Below the pieces are notes generated by a model. It made no database searches. It had not been told where the DNA came from and saw only the letters and a program-made list of their open reading frames with translations. The position numbers were made by a program, and so were the translations under genes. This document shows positions 7,223 to 14,677 of a stretch of 19,247 bases of DNA, piece by piece; the first letter of the stretch is position 1, and every line of letters starts with the position of its first letter. This DNA comes from Alphaproteobacteria bacterium UBA6178. Its GTDB lineage: Bacteria > Pseudomonadota > Alphaproteobacteria > Rickettsiales > UBA3002. The DNA is taken from the NCBI GenBank assembly GCA_002422205.1, contig DITS01000003.1, positions 992 through 20,238 on the forward strand, given 5' to 3'.

Positions 7223-8620
7223 ATGAGCAAAAACCCAGCACAGGCCAATCAAATGTGGGGCGGCCACTATGCGCAAGGCCCGTCCGAAGCCTTCGCCCGC
7301 ATCAACCCGTCGATTGAGTTTGACCAGCGCCTCTATGCGCAGGACCTCGACGGCTCCCTCGCCCATTGTATCATGCTGGAAGCACAAAACATTATCTCCC
7401 CCGCCGAAAGCACCGCCATCCAAAATGGCCTGAAACAGATTTTAGAGGAAATCGAATGCGGAGAATTTAAATTTTCCACCGAGCTCGAAGATATCCACAT
7501 GAACATCGAGTCACGCCTCAAAGACCTCATCGGAGACGTCGCGGGCAAGCTGCACACCGCCCGCTCGCGCAACGATCAGATCGCCACCGATTTCCGCCTT
7601 TTCGTGCGCGCCGCCACCGTCGAAATCAACGCCCAACTCCAGGCCCTGCAAAACGCGTTGATTGATCAGGCGCAAGCCCATGCCGATACTATCATGCCCG
7701 GCTTCACCCATTTGCAATCGGCGCAGCCCGTCACCTTCGGCCATCACATGCTCGCCTATGTCGAAATGTTTGGCCGTGACCGCACCCGCCTTGCCGATGC
7801 CCTGCAACGCGCCGATGAATGCCCGCTCGGCGCTGCCGCACTGGCAGGCACCAGCTATCCCATCGACCGCCACGCGACGGCGCGCCATCTGGGCTTCGCT
7901 GCCCCCATGCGCAATTCGCTCGACGCCGTATCAGACCGCGATTTTGTGCTCGAGCCGCTCGCCGCCTTCGCCATCTGCGCCATGCATCTCTCACGCCTGT
8001 CCGAAGAGCTGGTGATCTGGACATCCGCCCCCTTCGGCTTTGTCACCCTGCCCGAGAGCTTCACCAGCGGCAGCTCCATCATGCCACAAAAACGCAACCC
8101 CGACGCCGCCGAACTCATCCGTGGCAAAACCGGTCGCATCTGCGCGCAATTCCAATCGCTGCTGATGGTAATGAAATCCTTGCCGCTGGCCTATAATAAA
8201 GATTCACAAGAAGACAAAGAACCCTTCTTCGAAGCCTATGATCAACTGCGCCTGTGCCTGCTCGCCATGACCGGCATGATCGCCGAGCTCACCCCCAATA
8301 AAACCCGCATGCACGCCGCTGCCAGTCAGGGTTACACCACCGCCACCGATCTGGCTGACTGGCTGGTGCAAAGCCTCGGCCTGCCCTTCCGCGATGCGCA
8401 TCACATCACCGGTCGCATCGTTAAAATCGCCGAAGGCAAAGCCTGCGAGTTAAAAGACTTAAGCCTTGCAGAATTGCAATCCGTTGAGCCGCGCATCACG
8501 CAGGATATCTTTGAGGTGCTCACCGTCGAGGCCTGCGTGGCGCGCCGCACCTCCTTCGGCGGCACCGCCCCCGCCAATGTGCAAACCGCGGCCACCGATG
8601 CAAGGAAACGCTGGCTATGA
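7223..8620 (+). CDS. argH: Argininosuccinate lyase
   Basis: A 465-residue cytoplasmic enzyme, normal length for the family. It splits argininosuccinate into arginine and fumarate, the last step of arginine synthesis. The fumarase/aspartase superfamily signature GSSIMPQKRNP, which carries the catalytic serine loop, is at residues 283-293. Other family blocks include MWGGHY, EDIHMNIE, AGKLHTARSRNDQ and GFTHLQSAQP. ATG 7223 follows an AAGGAA ribosome-binding site. The stop codon overlaps the ATG of the small lipoprotein gene (ATGA), so argH, that gene and lysA form one translationally coupled operon. Confidence 0.98.
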   Translation: MSKNPAQANQMWGGHYAQGPSEAFARINPSIEFDQRLYAQDLDGSLAHCIMLEAQNIISPAESTAIQNGLKQILEEIECGEFKFSTELEDIHMNIESRLKDLIGDVAGKLHTARSRNDQIATDFRLFVRAATVEINAQLQALQNALIDQAQAHADTIMPGFTHLQSAQPVTFGHHMLAYVEMFGRDRTRLADALQRADECPLGAAALAGTSYPIDRHATARHLGFAAPMRNSLDAVSDRDFVLEPLAAFAICAMHLSRLSEELVIWTSAPFGFVTLPESFTSGSSIMPQKRNPDAAELIRGKTGRICAQFQSLLMVMKSLPLAYNKDSQEDKEPFFEAYDQLRLCLLAMTGMIAELTPNKTRMHAAASQGYTTATDLADWLVQSLGLPFRDAHHITGRIVKIAEGKACELKDLSLAELQSVEPRITQDIFEVLTVEACVARRTSFGGTAPANVQTAATDARKRWL

Positions 8621-8760
8621 AACAACCCATCGCATGGATCATGATCGCATTACTGTTAGCCGCTTGCGGCCAGAAAGGCAGCCTCATGCGCCCGTCCGAC
8701 GCCGCCCGCGAACAACAAGAACAAGAACGAAAAGCTGCAGAAAAAAATGGATCACTTTAG
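8617..8760 (+). CDS. Small LptM/YifL-like lipoprotein
   Basis: A 47-residue predicted lipoprotein. The short signal peptide ends in the lipobox LLAAC with the lipidated cysteine at 17, followed by CGQKGSL, the conserved start of the LptM/YifL family. The rest is a short charged tail. In Enterobacteria LptM assists assembly of the LPS transporter LptD; whether that holds here is inference. The start overlaps the argH stop by 4 bases (ATGA), and the 3' end overlaps the lysA start by 14 bases, a gene order I recall as common in alphaproteobacteria. The coupling supports its being a real gene despite its size. Confidence 0.88.
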   Translation: MKQPIAWIMIALLLAACGQKGSLMRPSDAAREQQEQERKAAEKNGSL

Positions 8761-10006
8761 TTACCGCAATCACAGCTACCACGCCGAAGATGTCTCGATC
8801 AACGCCCTCGCGCGTGAGGTCGGCACACCCTTTTATTGCTATTCCACCGCCACGCTCCAGCGCCATTACCAAGTATTTTGCGACAGTCTGCACGGGCTCG
8901 ATTATCAGGTCTGCTTCGCCGTCAAAGCCAATTCCAACCGCGCCGTGCTCGCTACTTTCGCCAAGCTCGGCGCCGGTGCCGATGTCGTATCCGAAGGCGA
9001 AATCCGCCGCGCCATTGCCTCAGGGATTTCCAGCGACAAAATCGTCTTTTCCGGCGTCGGCAAAACGCGTGACGAAATGGCCTTCGCACTCGAGAAAAAC
9101 ATCTTCCAGTTCAATGTCGAATCCGAGCCCGAATTACTGGCGCTGAATGAGGTGGCCATCAGCCGCAACCAGTCCGCCGCCATCGCCATCCGCATCAACC
9201 CCGATGTCGACGCCAAAACCCACGCCAAAATCTCCACCGGCAAAGCCGAAAATAAATTCGGCGTGCCCATCGCACAGGCACAGGCACTCTACGCCAAAGC
9301 CGCGAACCTAAATGGCATCCGTGTACAAGGCGTGTCCATGCATATCGGCTCGCAGCTCACCGACCTCGCCCCTTTCGACGAGGCCTATGCCCGCGCCGCC
9401 GATTTTGTACGCGCCCTCCGCGCCGACGGCCATGAAATTTCGGTTCTCGATGTTGGTGGCGGGCTGGGCGTGCCCTATGAAGCCGCAGCCGATGCGCCAC
9501 CCCTGCCCTTTGACTATGGCACCATCGTCAAAAAGCACCTCGCCGATCTGGAATGCCTGCTGGTATTCGAGCCGGGCCGCCTGCTCGTGGCCAATGCGGG
9601 CATTTTGGTCAGCCGCGTCATTTACGTCAAAGAAACCGGTGCCAAACGCTTCGTCATCGTCGACGCCGCAATGAATGATCTGGTACGCCCCGCCATGTAT
9701 GGCGCGCATCACGATATCATCCCCGTCGATGAATTCGACAGCGCCCCCCTGCTCACCGACATCGTCGGCCCTGTGTGCGAAACCGGCGATACATTCGCCG
9801 AAAACCGCCCGCTACCACCCGTCTCCGCAGGCGACCTCGTCGCCTTCCGCACCGCCGGAGCCTATGGCGCCGTCATGAGCAACAGCTATAATTCGCGCCC
9901 GCTGGTGCCCGAAGTGATGGTGAATGGCGCCCGCGCCGCCATCATACGCCCCCGCCAGTCCTACGCCGACATGCTAAACGCCGACATCCTCCCCGAATGG
10001 CTGTAA
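8747..10006 (+). CDS. lysA: Diaminopimelate decarboxylase
   Basis: A 419-residue pyridoxal-phosphate enzyme that converts meso-diaminopimelate to lysine and CO2, the last step of lysine synthesis. It is a fold-III alanine-racemase-type barrel with the PLP lysine at Lys60 (CFAVKANSN), HIGSQ from His199, the phosphate-binding glycine loop DVGGGLG, EPGRLLVANAG, and the active-site Cys344-Glu345 in GPVCETGDTF. Length and motif order are standard. Its ATG lies within the end of the lipoprotein gene, so it is translated from the argH operon. Confidence 0.97.
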   Translation: MDHFSYRNHSYHAEDVSINALAREVGTPFYCYSTATLQRHYQVFCDSLHGLDYQVCFAVKANSNRAVLATFAKLGAGADVVSEGEIRRAIASGISSDKIVFSGVGKTRDEMAFALEKNIFQFNVESEPELLALNEVAISRNQSAAIAIRINPDVDAKTHAKISTGKAENKFGVPIAQAQALYAKAANLNGIRVQGVSMHIGSQLTDLAPFDEAYARAADFVRALRADGHEISVLDVGGGLGVPYEAAADAPPLPFDYGTIVKKHLADLECLLVFEPGRLLVANAGILVSRVIYVKETGAKRFVIVDAAMNDLVRPAMYGAHHDIIPVDEFDSAPLLTDIVGPVCETGDTFAENRPLPPVSAGDLVAFRTAGAYGAVMSNSYNSRPLVPEVMVNGARAAIIRPRQSYADMLNADILPEWL

Positions 10007-10034
10007 GCAAGGCTAATCCATAAATATCCCCAAA

Positions 10035-10079
10035 ACGTCACCATACCGTCATCTGTTCGTCACATTCCTTCACTAGGAT
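10035..10079 (+). promoter_or_regulatory. Three 11-bp-phased GTCA(C/T) repeats with a -10 element (Pho-box-like)
   Basis: GTCAC (10037-10041), GTCAT (10048-10052) and GTCAC (10059-10063), each preceded by C, repeat with exact 11-bp spacing. After 10 bases comes TAGGAT (10074-10079), a plausible -10. No good -35 is present, and the last unit covers that position. This is the layout of PhoB-type boxes, which are 11-bp direct repeats of (C)TGTCAT replacing the -35. Transcription would start about 27 nt before the RTX lipoprotein ATG. Which OmpR/PhoB-family regulator binds, if any, is inference. Confidence 0.45.
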
Positions 10080-10112
10080 AAGATCAACACATAACCATAA
10101 AGGATATTCACT

Positions 10113-10763
10113 ATGCCAGCTCCTATTATCGTGGCCATTGTATCAGCTTTAGGCCTAACCGGATGTGTAGGAATCCGCATCGGACCGGATAGCGATGGTA
10201 ATACAACTGTAGATGTGACCCCATTTCCACCTCCCTCAGAGTTTCTGCCTTCTTTCAGCGTCAGCCGTTCTTCAACCCCCACGCGTGGTGCCCGGCCAGG
10301 CGAAACCCGCACCGGCACCGCTGCTAATGACCATATCGAGGGCAGCCCCAACAGCGACGTGCTTGATGGCGGCGCAGGCCACGATATTATCCATGGCGGC
10401 GATCATCATGGCGCAGCCAACGTGCAACATGACGTCCTGCGCGGCGGCGACGGTAATGATACCCTAATTCAGGAATATGGCACCGCCACCATGACCGGCG
10501 GTAAAGGCGCGGATAAATTTCACGCCAGCGTCAAATTCTGGGAACCCGCCTTCGATGGCAGCAAACAAGGCGTCACCATCACCGATTTCAACGCAGCGGA
10601 AGGCGATAGCATTACCATACATAATGCAAACAAAGGCAACCTCGCTGGCACATTGGCCGACTTCGCCAAAAGCGCCAATCTGCAAGCAGACCTTGGCAAT
10701 CTGGGCAACCTCCCGGCACAAAACTTCCTGCAAGACAACGGCACCCTCATCATCCAGAAATAA
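10113..10763 (+). CDS. Predicted lipoprotein with RTX-type calcium-binding repeats
   Basis: A 216-residue protein of unknown function. A short hydrophobic N-terminus ends in LTGC (Cys18), a good lipobox, although the n-region has no Lys or Arg before the hydrophobic stretch. A low-complexity Pro/Ser/Thr segment follows (about 35-65). Then come nonapeptide-like repeats of the hemolysin GGxGxDxxx type: GGAGHDIIH (86-94), a variant GGDHHG, GGDGNDTLI (111-119) and GGKGADKFH (129-137). The C-terminus has ITDFNAAEGDSITI, the usual strand after RTX blocks. RTX repeats bind calcium outside the cell. No type I secretion genes lie nearby. AAAGGA gives a strong ribosome-binding site, and an in-frame stop just upstream rules out an earlier start. 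A possible Pho-type promoter precedes it. Confidence 0.8.
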   Translation: MPAPIIVAIVSALGLTGCVGIRIGPDSDGNTTVDVTPFPPPSEFLPSFSVSRSSTPTRGARPGETRTGTAANDHIEGSPNSDVLDGGAGHDIIHGGDHHGAANVQHDVLRGGDGNDTLIQEYGTATMTGGKGADKFHASVKFWEPAFDGSKQGVTITDFNAAEGDSITIHNANKGNLAGTLADFAKSANLQADLGNLGNLPAQNFLQDNGTLIIQK

Positions 10764-10799
10764 ACACGGATCAGACCACCCTCATCCGCAGCCCCTCCA

Positions 10800-11108
10800 C
10801 GTCATCCCCGGGTCGGCATCGCCGATCCCGGGGATTCACTTATAGTCCGCAAGGCTAGATTCCCGCTGGAGTTTATCCCGTGCTTGTCACGGGGCGGGAA
10901 TAACATGATTGTATGAACGAGCTCAGCAGACCGTCCCCACTTCCCCGTCATCCTGCGGCTCGCAACGCGGGAGCGCAGGATCTCATGAGTTGGCACCAGA
11001 TACTGCGCTGACGCTCCGCGTCCCGCAGCATGACGAAGGATAAAACCGAGGTCAGCAGACCGAGCCTTTAGTCGCCGAAGGCGTTAGGTTCATCGCGTAG
11101 CACAGTAG
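10800..11108. repeat. Mosaic intergenic repeat block B
   Basis: This block fills most of the 10764-11134 gap, with no gene seen. It contains 10800-10839 (37 of 40 identical to 2253-2292), the 44-base hairpin element at 10858-10901 (one difference from the pair flanking the HAD gene), and a long inverted-repeat element with arms 10947-10983 and 10998-11034 like that at 6913-7002. It also holds 11026-11065, matching 2201-2240 at 37 of 40, and a tail resembling 2401-2450. A short copy of GAGCTCAGCAGACCG also occurs near 10919. Confidence 0.8.
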
Positions 11109-11134
11109 TGCAAAGCGGGAACAAACACAAAAAA

Positions 11135-11665
11135 CTAATGAATATCCAGATACCCGATAAACGGCAATTCGCGATAATGATTGCCATAATCCAGCCCATA
11201 GCCCACCACAAATTTATCCGGCACGGTAAAGCCCACAAAATCGGCTTTCACCGCAATATCCAGCTTGCCGGGTTTTTCCAGCAGCACCACAATTTTCATA
11301 TCCGTCGCGCCGCGCTCTTTAATCACATTCACCGCATATTGCAGCGTGCGCCCCGTCTCCAAAATATCATCGAGAATCAACACGGTTTTGCCCTTCACAT
11401 CCTCGGTAATATCGCGGTTGATCACAATTTCATGCGTGCTTTGCGTACCGCGATAACTCGACAAGGTCATAAAATCAATCTGCGGATGCGCCCCCACCTT
11501 ATACATCGCGCGCACCAGATCGGCGGTAAACATAAAGCTGCCACGCAGCAGTGACACGATCATAAATTCACCGCTGATCGACTGCGCAATCTCGGCAGCC
11601 AGCTCTTCAATACGGTCTTTAATTTCACTTTCCGAAAATAATACGGGGATCGAGTGCTCGTCCAA
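11135..11665 (-). CDS. hpt: Hypoxanthine phosphoribosyltransferase
   Basis: A 176-residue purine salvage enzyme that makes IMP (and possibly GMP) from the free base and PRPP. The PRPP-binding loop VLILDDILETGRTL is at residues 95-108, and the LLRGS loop at 39-43 is typical of this family. Length is standard. The start is TTG 11665, supported by a perfect AGGAG 6 bases upstream and by the N-terminal fit to homologues. It starts 24 bases after the end of the zinc-ribbon gene on the same strand, so the two are probably co-transcribed. Confidence 0.96.
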   Translation of the reverse strand: MDEHSIPVLFSESEIKDRIEELAAEIAQSISGEFMIVSLLRGSFMFTADLVRAMYKVGAHPQIDFMTLSSYRGTQSTHEIVINRDITEDVKGKTVLILDDILETGRTLQYAVNVIKERGATDMKIVVLLEKPGKLDIAVKADFVGFTVPDKFVVGYGLDYGNHYRELPFIGYLDIH

Positions 11666-11689
11666 AATTGACTCCTGATTATTTAGTGA

Positions 11690-12415
11690 TTACTGACGCA
11701 GCATCAGCTCCACGCCATTACCGATTTCGACCACCAGATGATCGACCTTATCCACAAAACTCGTCTCCAAATTCGACGCCTTGAACGGATACGCCTCGCC
11801 CGGTTTCAGCCTTGCATCATCCTCATATTCGCGCGATGCAATCCAGTTGCCATCCTTATCGGCAATCGCCACGCGCAGCAAAGGCACTCGGCGCTCCTCG
11901 CCCGATTCATTAACAATTTTCCCCTCGACAATATAGCGGGTTTTATTGCGTGCCTCACGTGCGCGAAAGCTCACATCGGCCAGCGCCAGCCCTTGGCTGC
12001 TGGGCATGCCAAGCAAACCATACACAGGGGCGAGCGGACCCTGCAATTGTTCACGGAAGGTAAATAATGCGCTCACACACAGCATCAAAACCAGTGCCAC
12101 TGCCGCCATCATCATAATCCGGTTATTGCGCTTGGCCTGATCGCTAAGCGACGGCACCTGCGGCGAAAACGGAATATCATAATCCTGTGCGGCATAGCGG
12201 CGCGACTCCAGCTTCGGCTCAAAATCATCGGGCAGATCTTCCCGCATTTCGGGCTCATAGGCGGGCTGCTCAGCAACCTCCGGATAATCATCTTCTTCCG
12301 GCTCCACATGCCACTGATGCGCGCATTTCGCGCATTTCACCATGCGCCCATCGGGCGGAATCAGTGACGAATCCACCAGAAAGCGAGTCTCACATGACGG
12401 ACATTGCAAAATCAT
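11690..12415 (-). CDS. MJ0042-type zinc-ribbon membrane protein with DUF3426-like C-terminus
   Basis: A 241-residue protein. The N-terminal zinc ribbon has Cys5-x2-Cys8 and Cys28-x2-Cys31 with a following Trp (CAHQWHV). An acidic stretch (about 38-70) leads to one membrane segment (about 99-121). The remaining C-terminal part resembles DUF3426, with EGKIVNESGEERRVPLLRVAI. The topology suggests a cytoplasmic zinc finger and a periplasmic C-terminal domain. The function is not established. It is divergent from ftsE, a neighbourhood I recall from other alphaproteobacteria, and lies upstream of hpt. No strong ribosome-binding site is visible. Confidence 0.85.
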   Translation of the reverse strand: MILQCPSCETRFLVDSSLIPPDGRMVKCAKCAHQWHVEPEEDDYPEVAEQPAYEPEMREDLPDDFEPKLESRRYAAQDYDIPFSPQVPSLSDQAKRNNRIMMMAAVALVLMLCVSALFTFREQLQGPLAPVYGLLGMPSSQGLALADVSFRAREARNKTRYIVEGKIVNESGEERRVPLLRVAIADKDGNWIASREYEDDARLKPGEAYPFKASNLETSFVDKVDHLVVEIGNGVELMLRQ

Positions 12416-12498
12416 TACGACAAACCACCCCTTGCTGTAATAGCGTTTTATCTGTTACCAGTATGGTTATATACAAAAAGATCATAGGGGTCGAGCAG

Positions 12499-13164
12499 AT
12501 GATTCGTTGTCATAACATATCGATGGAATATGTGCGGGGAAAACCCATCATCGACCGGCTGTCGCTGCATCTGGAGCCGGGGTCCTTCACCTTCCTCATC
12601 GGCGCATCTGGCGCTGGAAAATCAACACTTCTCAGCATGTTATCGCTCGAACACAAACCCACCCAAGGCTCCATCCAGCTATTCGGCCATGACGCCACTC
12701 GCCTCAAACGCCACGAGCTACCCTTGTTGCGGCGCAAAATCGGCACGGTCTTTCAGGATTTCCAGCTTCTCAACCATTTAAGCGTCGCCGAAAATGTTGC
12801 CCTGCCACTCAAAGTCACCGGCGAGCCTAAAAAACAGGTGGAACAAAAAGTAGCCGAATTACTCACATGGATCGGGCTCGAGCAGTTCCACGATGCCAAG
12901 CCCACGCATCTCTCCGGCGGCCAAAAGCAACGCGTCGCCATCGCCCGCGCCGTCATTAACAACCCCGCCCTCATTCTGGCGGATGAACCCACCGGTAATC
13001 TCGACCCGCAACTCAGCATGCGGCTGATGCATTTATTCACCAGCCTCAATCAAATCGGCACCACCATCCTCTTCGCCACCCATGACGAGCATCTGGTCTC
13101 GCATTTCAACTACCCCATCCTCTACCTCAAAGAAGGCCAGGTCACCCGCACCCGCCGCCCCTAA
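12499..13164 (+). CDS. ftsE: Cell division ATP-binding protein FtsE
   Basis: A 221-residue ABC ATPase, almost the length of E. coli FtsE. With FtsX it forms a membrane complex that uses ATP hydrolysis to activate peptidoglycan hydrolases at the septum. Walker A is GASGAGKST (35-43), the Q-loop is at Gln86, the signature LSGGQ is at 138-142, Walker B is LILADE (158-163), and the switch histidine is His195. The frame runs much further upstream, but ATG 12499 has AGGGG 8 bases before it and matches the family start. ftsX is not next to it: it lies about 2 kb away on the opposite strand, and the two genes converge. Confidence 0.92.
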   Translation: MIRCHNISMEYVRGKPIIDRLSLHLEPGSFTFLIGASGAGKSTLLSMLSLEHKPTQGSIQLFGHDATRLKRHELPLLRRKIGTVFQDFQLLNHLSVAENVALPLKVTGEPKKQVEQKVAELLTWIGLEQFHDAKPTHLSGGQKQRVAIARAVINNPALILADEPTGNLDPQLSMRLMHLFTSLNQIGTTILFATHDEHLVSHFNYPILYLKEGQVTRTRRP

Positions 13165-13193
13165 GTGCGATAAACGGATGAACGAAAAAAGTA

Positions 13194-13324
13194 GATTACC
13201 CGCATAAAGCGGGTAGTGACAAAGTAATGATGCCAACCTCCACCGTCATTACCCGACTTGTTCGGGTAATCTCCTTCCTTCATAAACACGCGAAACAGCA
13301 CGTAAATCCCCGCATAAAGCGGGT
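13194..13324. repeat. Three hairpins between convergent ftsE and plsC
   Basis: The first is ACCCGC/GCGGGT around ATAAA (13198-13214). The second is ATTACCCGA/TCGGGTAAT around CTTGT (13248-13270), a perfect 9-bp stem. The third is CCCGC/GCGGG around ATAAA (13309-13323), sharing a 15-mer with the first. They fill the 176-base gap between two converging genes and may serve as a two-way transcript end. They resemble the shorter REP-like elements elsewhere in the window. Confidence 0.7.
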
Positions 13325-13340
13325 CAATGACGACACACAC

Positions 13341-14042
13341 CTACAACAATGCCAGCGATACCGCTTCAATCCGCAACCGCACCTGTTCCACCATTTCCTC
13401 TTTGGGCAGCCCCACCGGCACCGGAGGCAACAGCTCCACCACCGCCACACCCGCTTTTTTCACAAAGGTCAGCTTGGGCCAAAACAACCCGCAATTCAGC
13501 GCCACCGGCACCACCGGACACTGCAACGTCTGATATAATATACTCAATCCCGCAGTCTTATATTTGTTCTGCGTACCGGGCCGCGTGCGCGTGCCTTCCG
13601 GAAAAATCATAATATGCCTGCCCTGCGCATGACGCACCGCCGCATGCTGCGCAATATCAGCAATCGCCTGACTACCCGAGCCGCGATGAATCGGAATCGG
13701 CCCCGTCCGCGCCAGATACCAGCCAAAAAACGGGATAAATAATAACTCCCGCTTCAAAATAAACGCAGGCCCATCCAGCAGCCGCCACAACACCAGCGTG
13801 TCCAGCGTCGATTGATGCTTCGACGCAAACACGCAGGGCTCATCCGGCAAATATTCACGCCCGCGAACCTCCGCGCGCAACCCGCAACATACACGCAGCA
13901 ACCACAACGTCGCAGCCGCCCAGCCATGCGCCGCCCGATGTGTCGCACGCCGCGAGCATAATGCCGGTAAGCATAGCGTCCCCATACCAATGGTCAAAGC
14001 CCAGAATCCAATATGAAAGGCCAAACTGCGCAACCAGATCAT
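13341..14042 (-). CDS. plsC: 1-acyl-sn-glycerol-3-phosphate acyltransferase
   Basis: A 233-residue membrane enzyme that adds the second fatty acid to lysophosphatidic acid, making phosphatidic acid for phospholipids. The acyltransferase motif HQSTLD, with His76 and Asp81 (HX4D), and the substrate-binding FPEGTR (147-152) are intact. A hydrophobic N-terminal segment anchors it to the inner membrane. The ATG overlaps the ydcF stop (ATGA), so it is the last gene of the ftsX-gmhB-ydcF-plsC cluster. Family assignment is firm; acyl preference cannot be told. Confidence 0.92.
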   Translation of the reverse strand: MIWLRSLAFHIGFWALTIGMGTLCLPALCSRRATHRAAHGWAAATLWLLRVCCGLRAEVRGREYLPDEPCVFASKHQSTLDTLVLWRLLDGPAFILKRELLFIPFFGWYLARTGPIPIHRGSGSQAIADIAQHAAVRHAQGRHIMIFPEGTRTRPGTQNKYKTAGLSILYQTLQCPVVPVALNCGLFWPKLTFVKKAGVAVVELLPPVPVGLPKEEMVEQVRLRIEAVSLALL

Positions 14043-14677
14043 GGGGCCTCGGGCGTGCTGTCAAACACGCTGCTAATCAGCCACACCGCCAGAAATTTAT
14101 GAAATTCCGACAAAATCAGCTCGCGGCTGACGCTATCCGTCCACCAGCTCTCCAGCGTAAAACGCTCAGGAAATACCGGATCAGGCACAATAATGACCTG
14201 CGGCATGGCGCGGCGAAACTCAATCAGACTACGCGGCACATGGTAATTCGCCGTCACCATCCGTAAGGATCGTAGCTTTTGTTCCCGCATCCATTTCGCC
14301 GCCTCATACGCATTCATACGCGTCGAGTCAGCGTTAAAATCCAGCGCGATCACTTCTTCATTTTGCGATATATCGCGCAACGCATCCGGCGCGTCATTTT
14401 TCTCCATCAGCTCATCCACGCTGGCTTCGCGGTTGACGCCGGTAATCAGCAGCTTTTTTGCCTTGCCTTTATCGAGCAACTCAAACCCATACGCAATGCG
14501 CAAAGACCCGCCGGTCAGCACCACAATCGCATCCGTACTCACCGAATCCCCCACCGAATTGCGCGGAATAATACTCACAAAATGCACCAGCGCCGTCAGC
14601 CAGAAAATAGCCAGCGCCACCGCACTCCACAACACAATGCGTACAAAGACATGCATGAAAGCACCGTAAATTTTCAT
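14039..14677 (-). CDS. YdcF/ElyC-like DUF218 membrane protein
   Basis: A 212-residue protein with one N-terminal membrane segment (about residues 9-36) and a DUF218 domain. Recognisable blocks are TDAIVVLTGGSLRIAYGFEL, LLITGV, TRMNAYEAAKWM and VTANYHVPRS. ElyC/SanA relatives affect envelope and peptidoglycan synthesis, but no reaction is known. The frame extends to TTG 14695, but ATG 14677 overlaps the stop of the gmhB-like gene as ATGA, matching the junctions around it, so it is the preferred start. It overlaps plsC by 4 bases. Confidence 0.85.
   Translation of the reverse strand: MKIYGAFMHVFVRIVLWSAVALAIFWLTALVHFVSIIPRNSVGDSVSTDAIVVLTGGSLRIAYGFELLDKGKAKKLLITGVNREASVDELMEKNDAPDALRDISQNEEVIALDFNADSTRMNAYEAAKWMREQKLRSLRMVTANYHVPRSLIEFRRAMPQVIIVPDPVFPERFTLESWWTDSVSRELILSEFHKFLAVWLISSVFDSTPEAP

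Noticed and set aside
7819..8196. Arginine-rich frame (+) within argH
   Set aside because: An out-of-frame shadow of argH caused by its GC-rich codon use.
10113..10763. Type I secreted RTX toxin
   Set aside because: Too short, has a lipobox at the N-terminus, and has no neighbouring hlyB/hlyD-type genes.
12187..12498. N-terminal extension of ftsE by about 100 residues
   Set aside because: It overlaps the opposite-strand zinc-ribbon gene and extends beyond the conserved FtsE start; ATG 12499 has its own ribosome-binding site.
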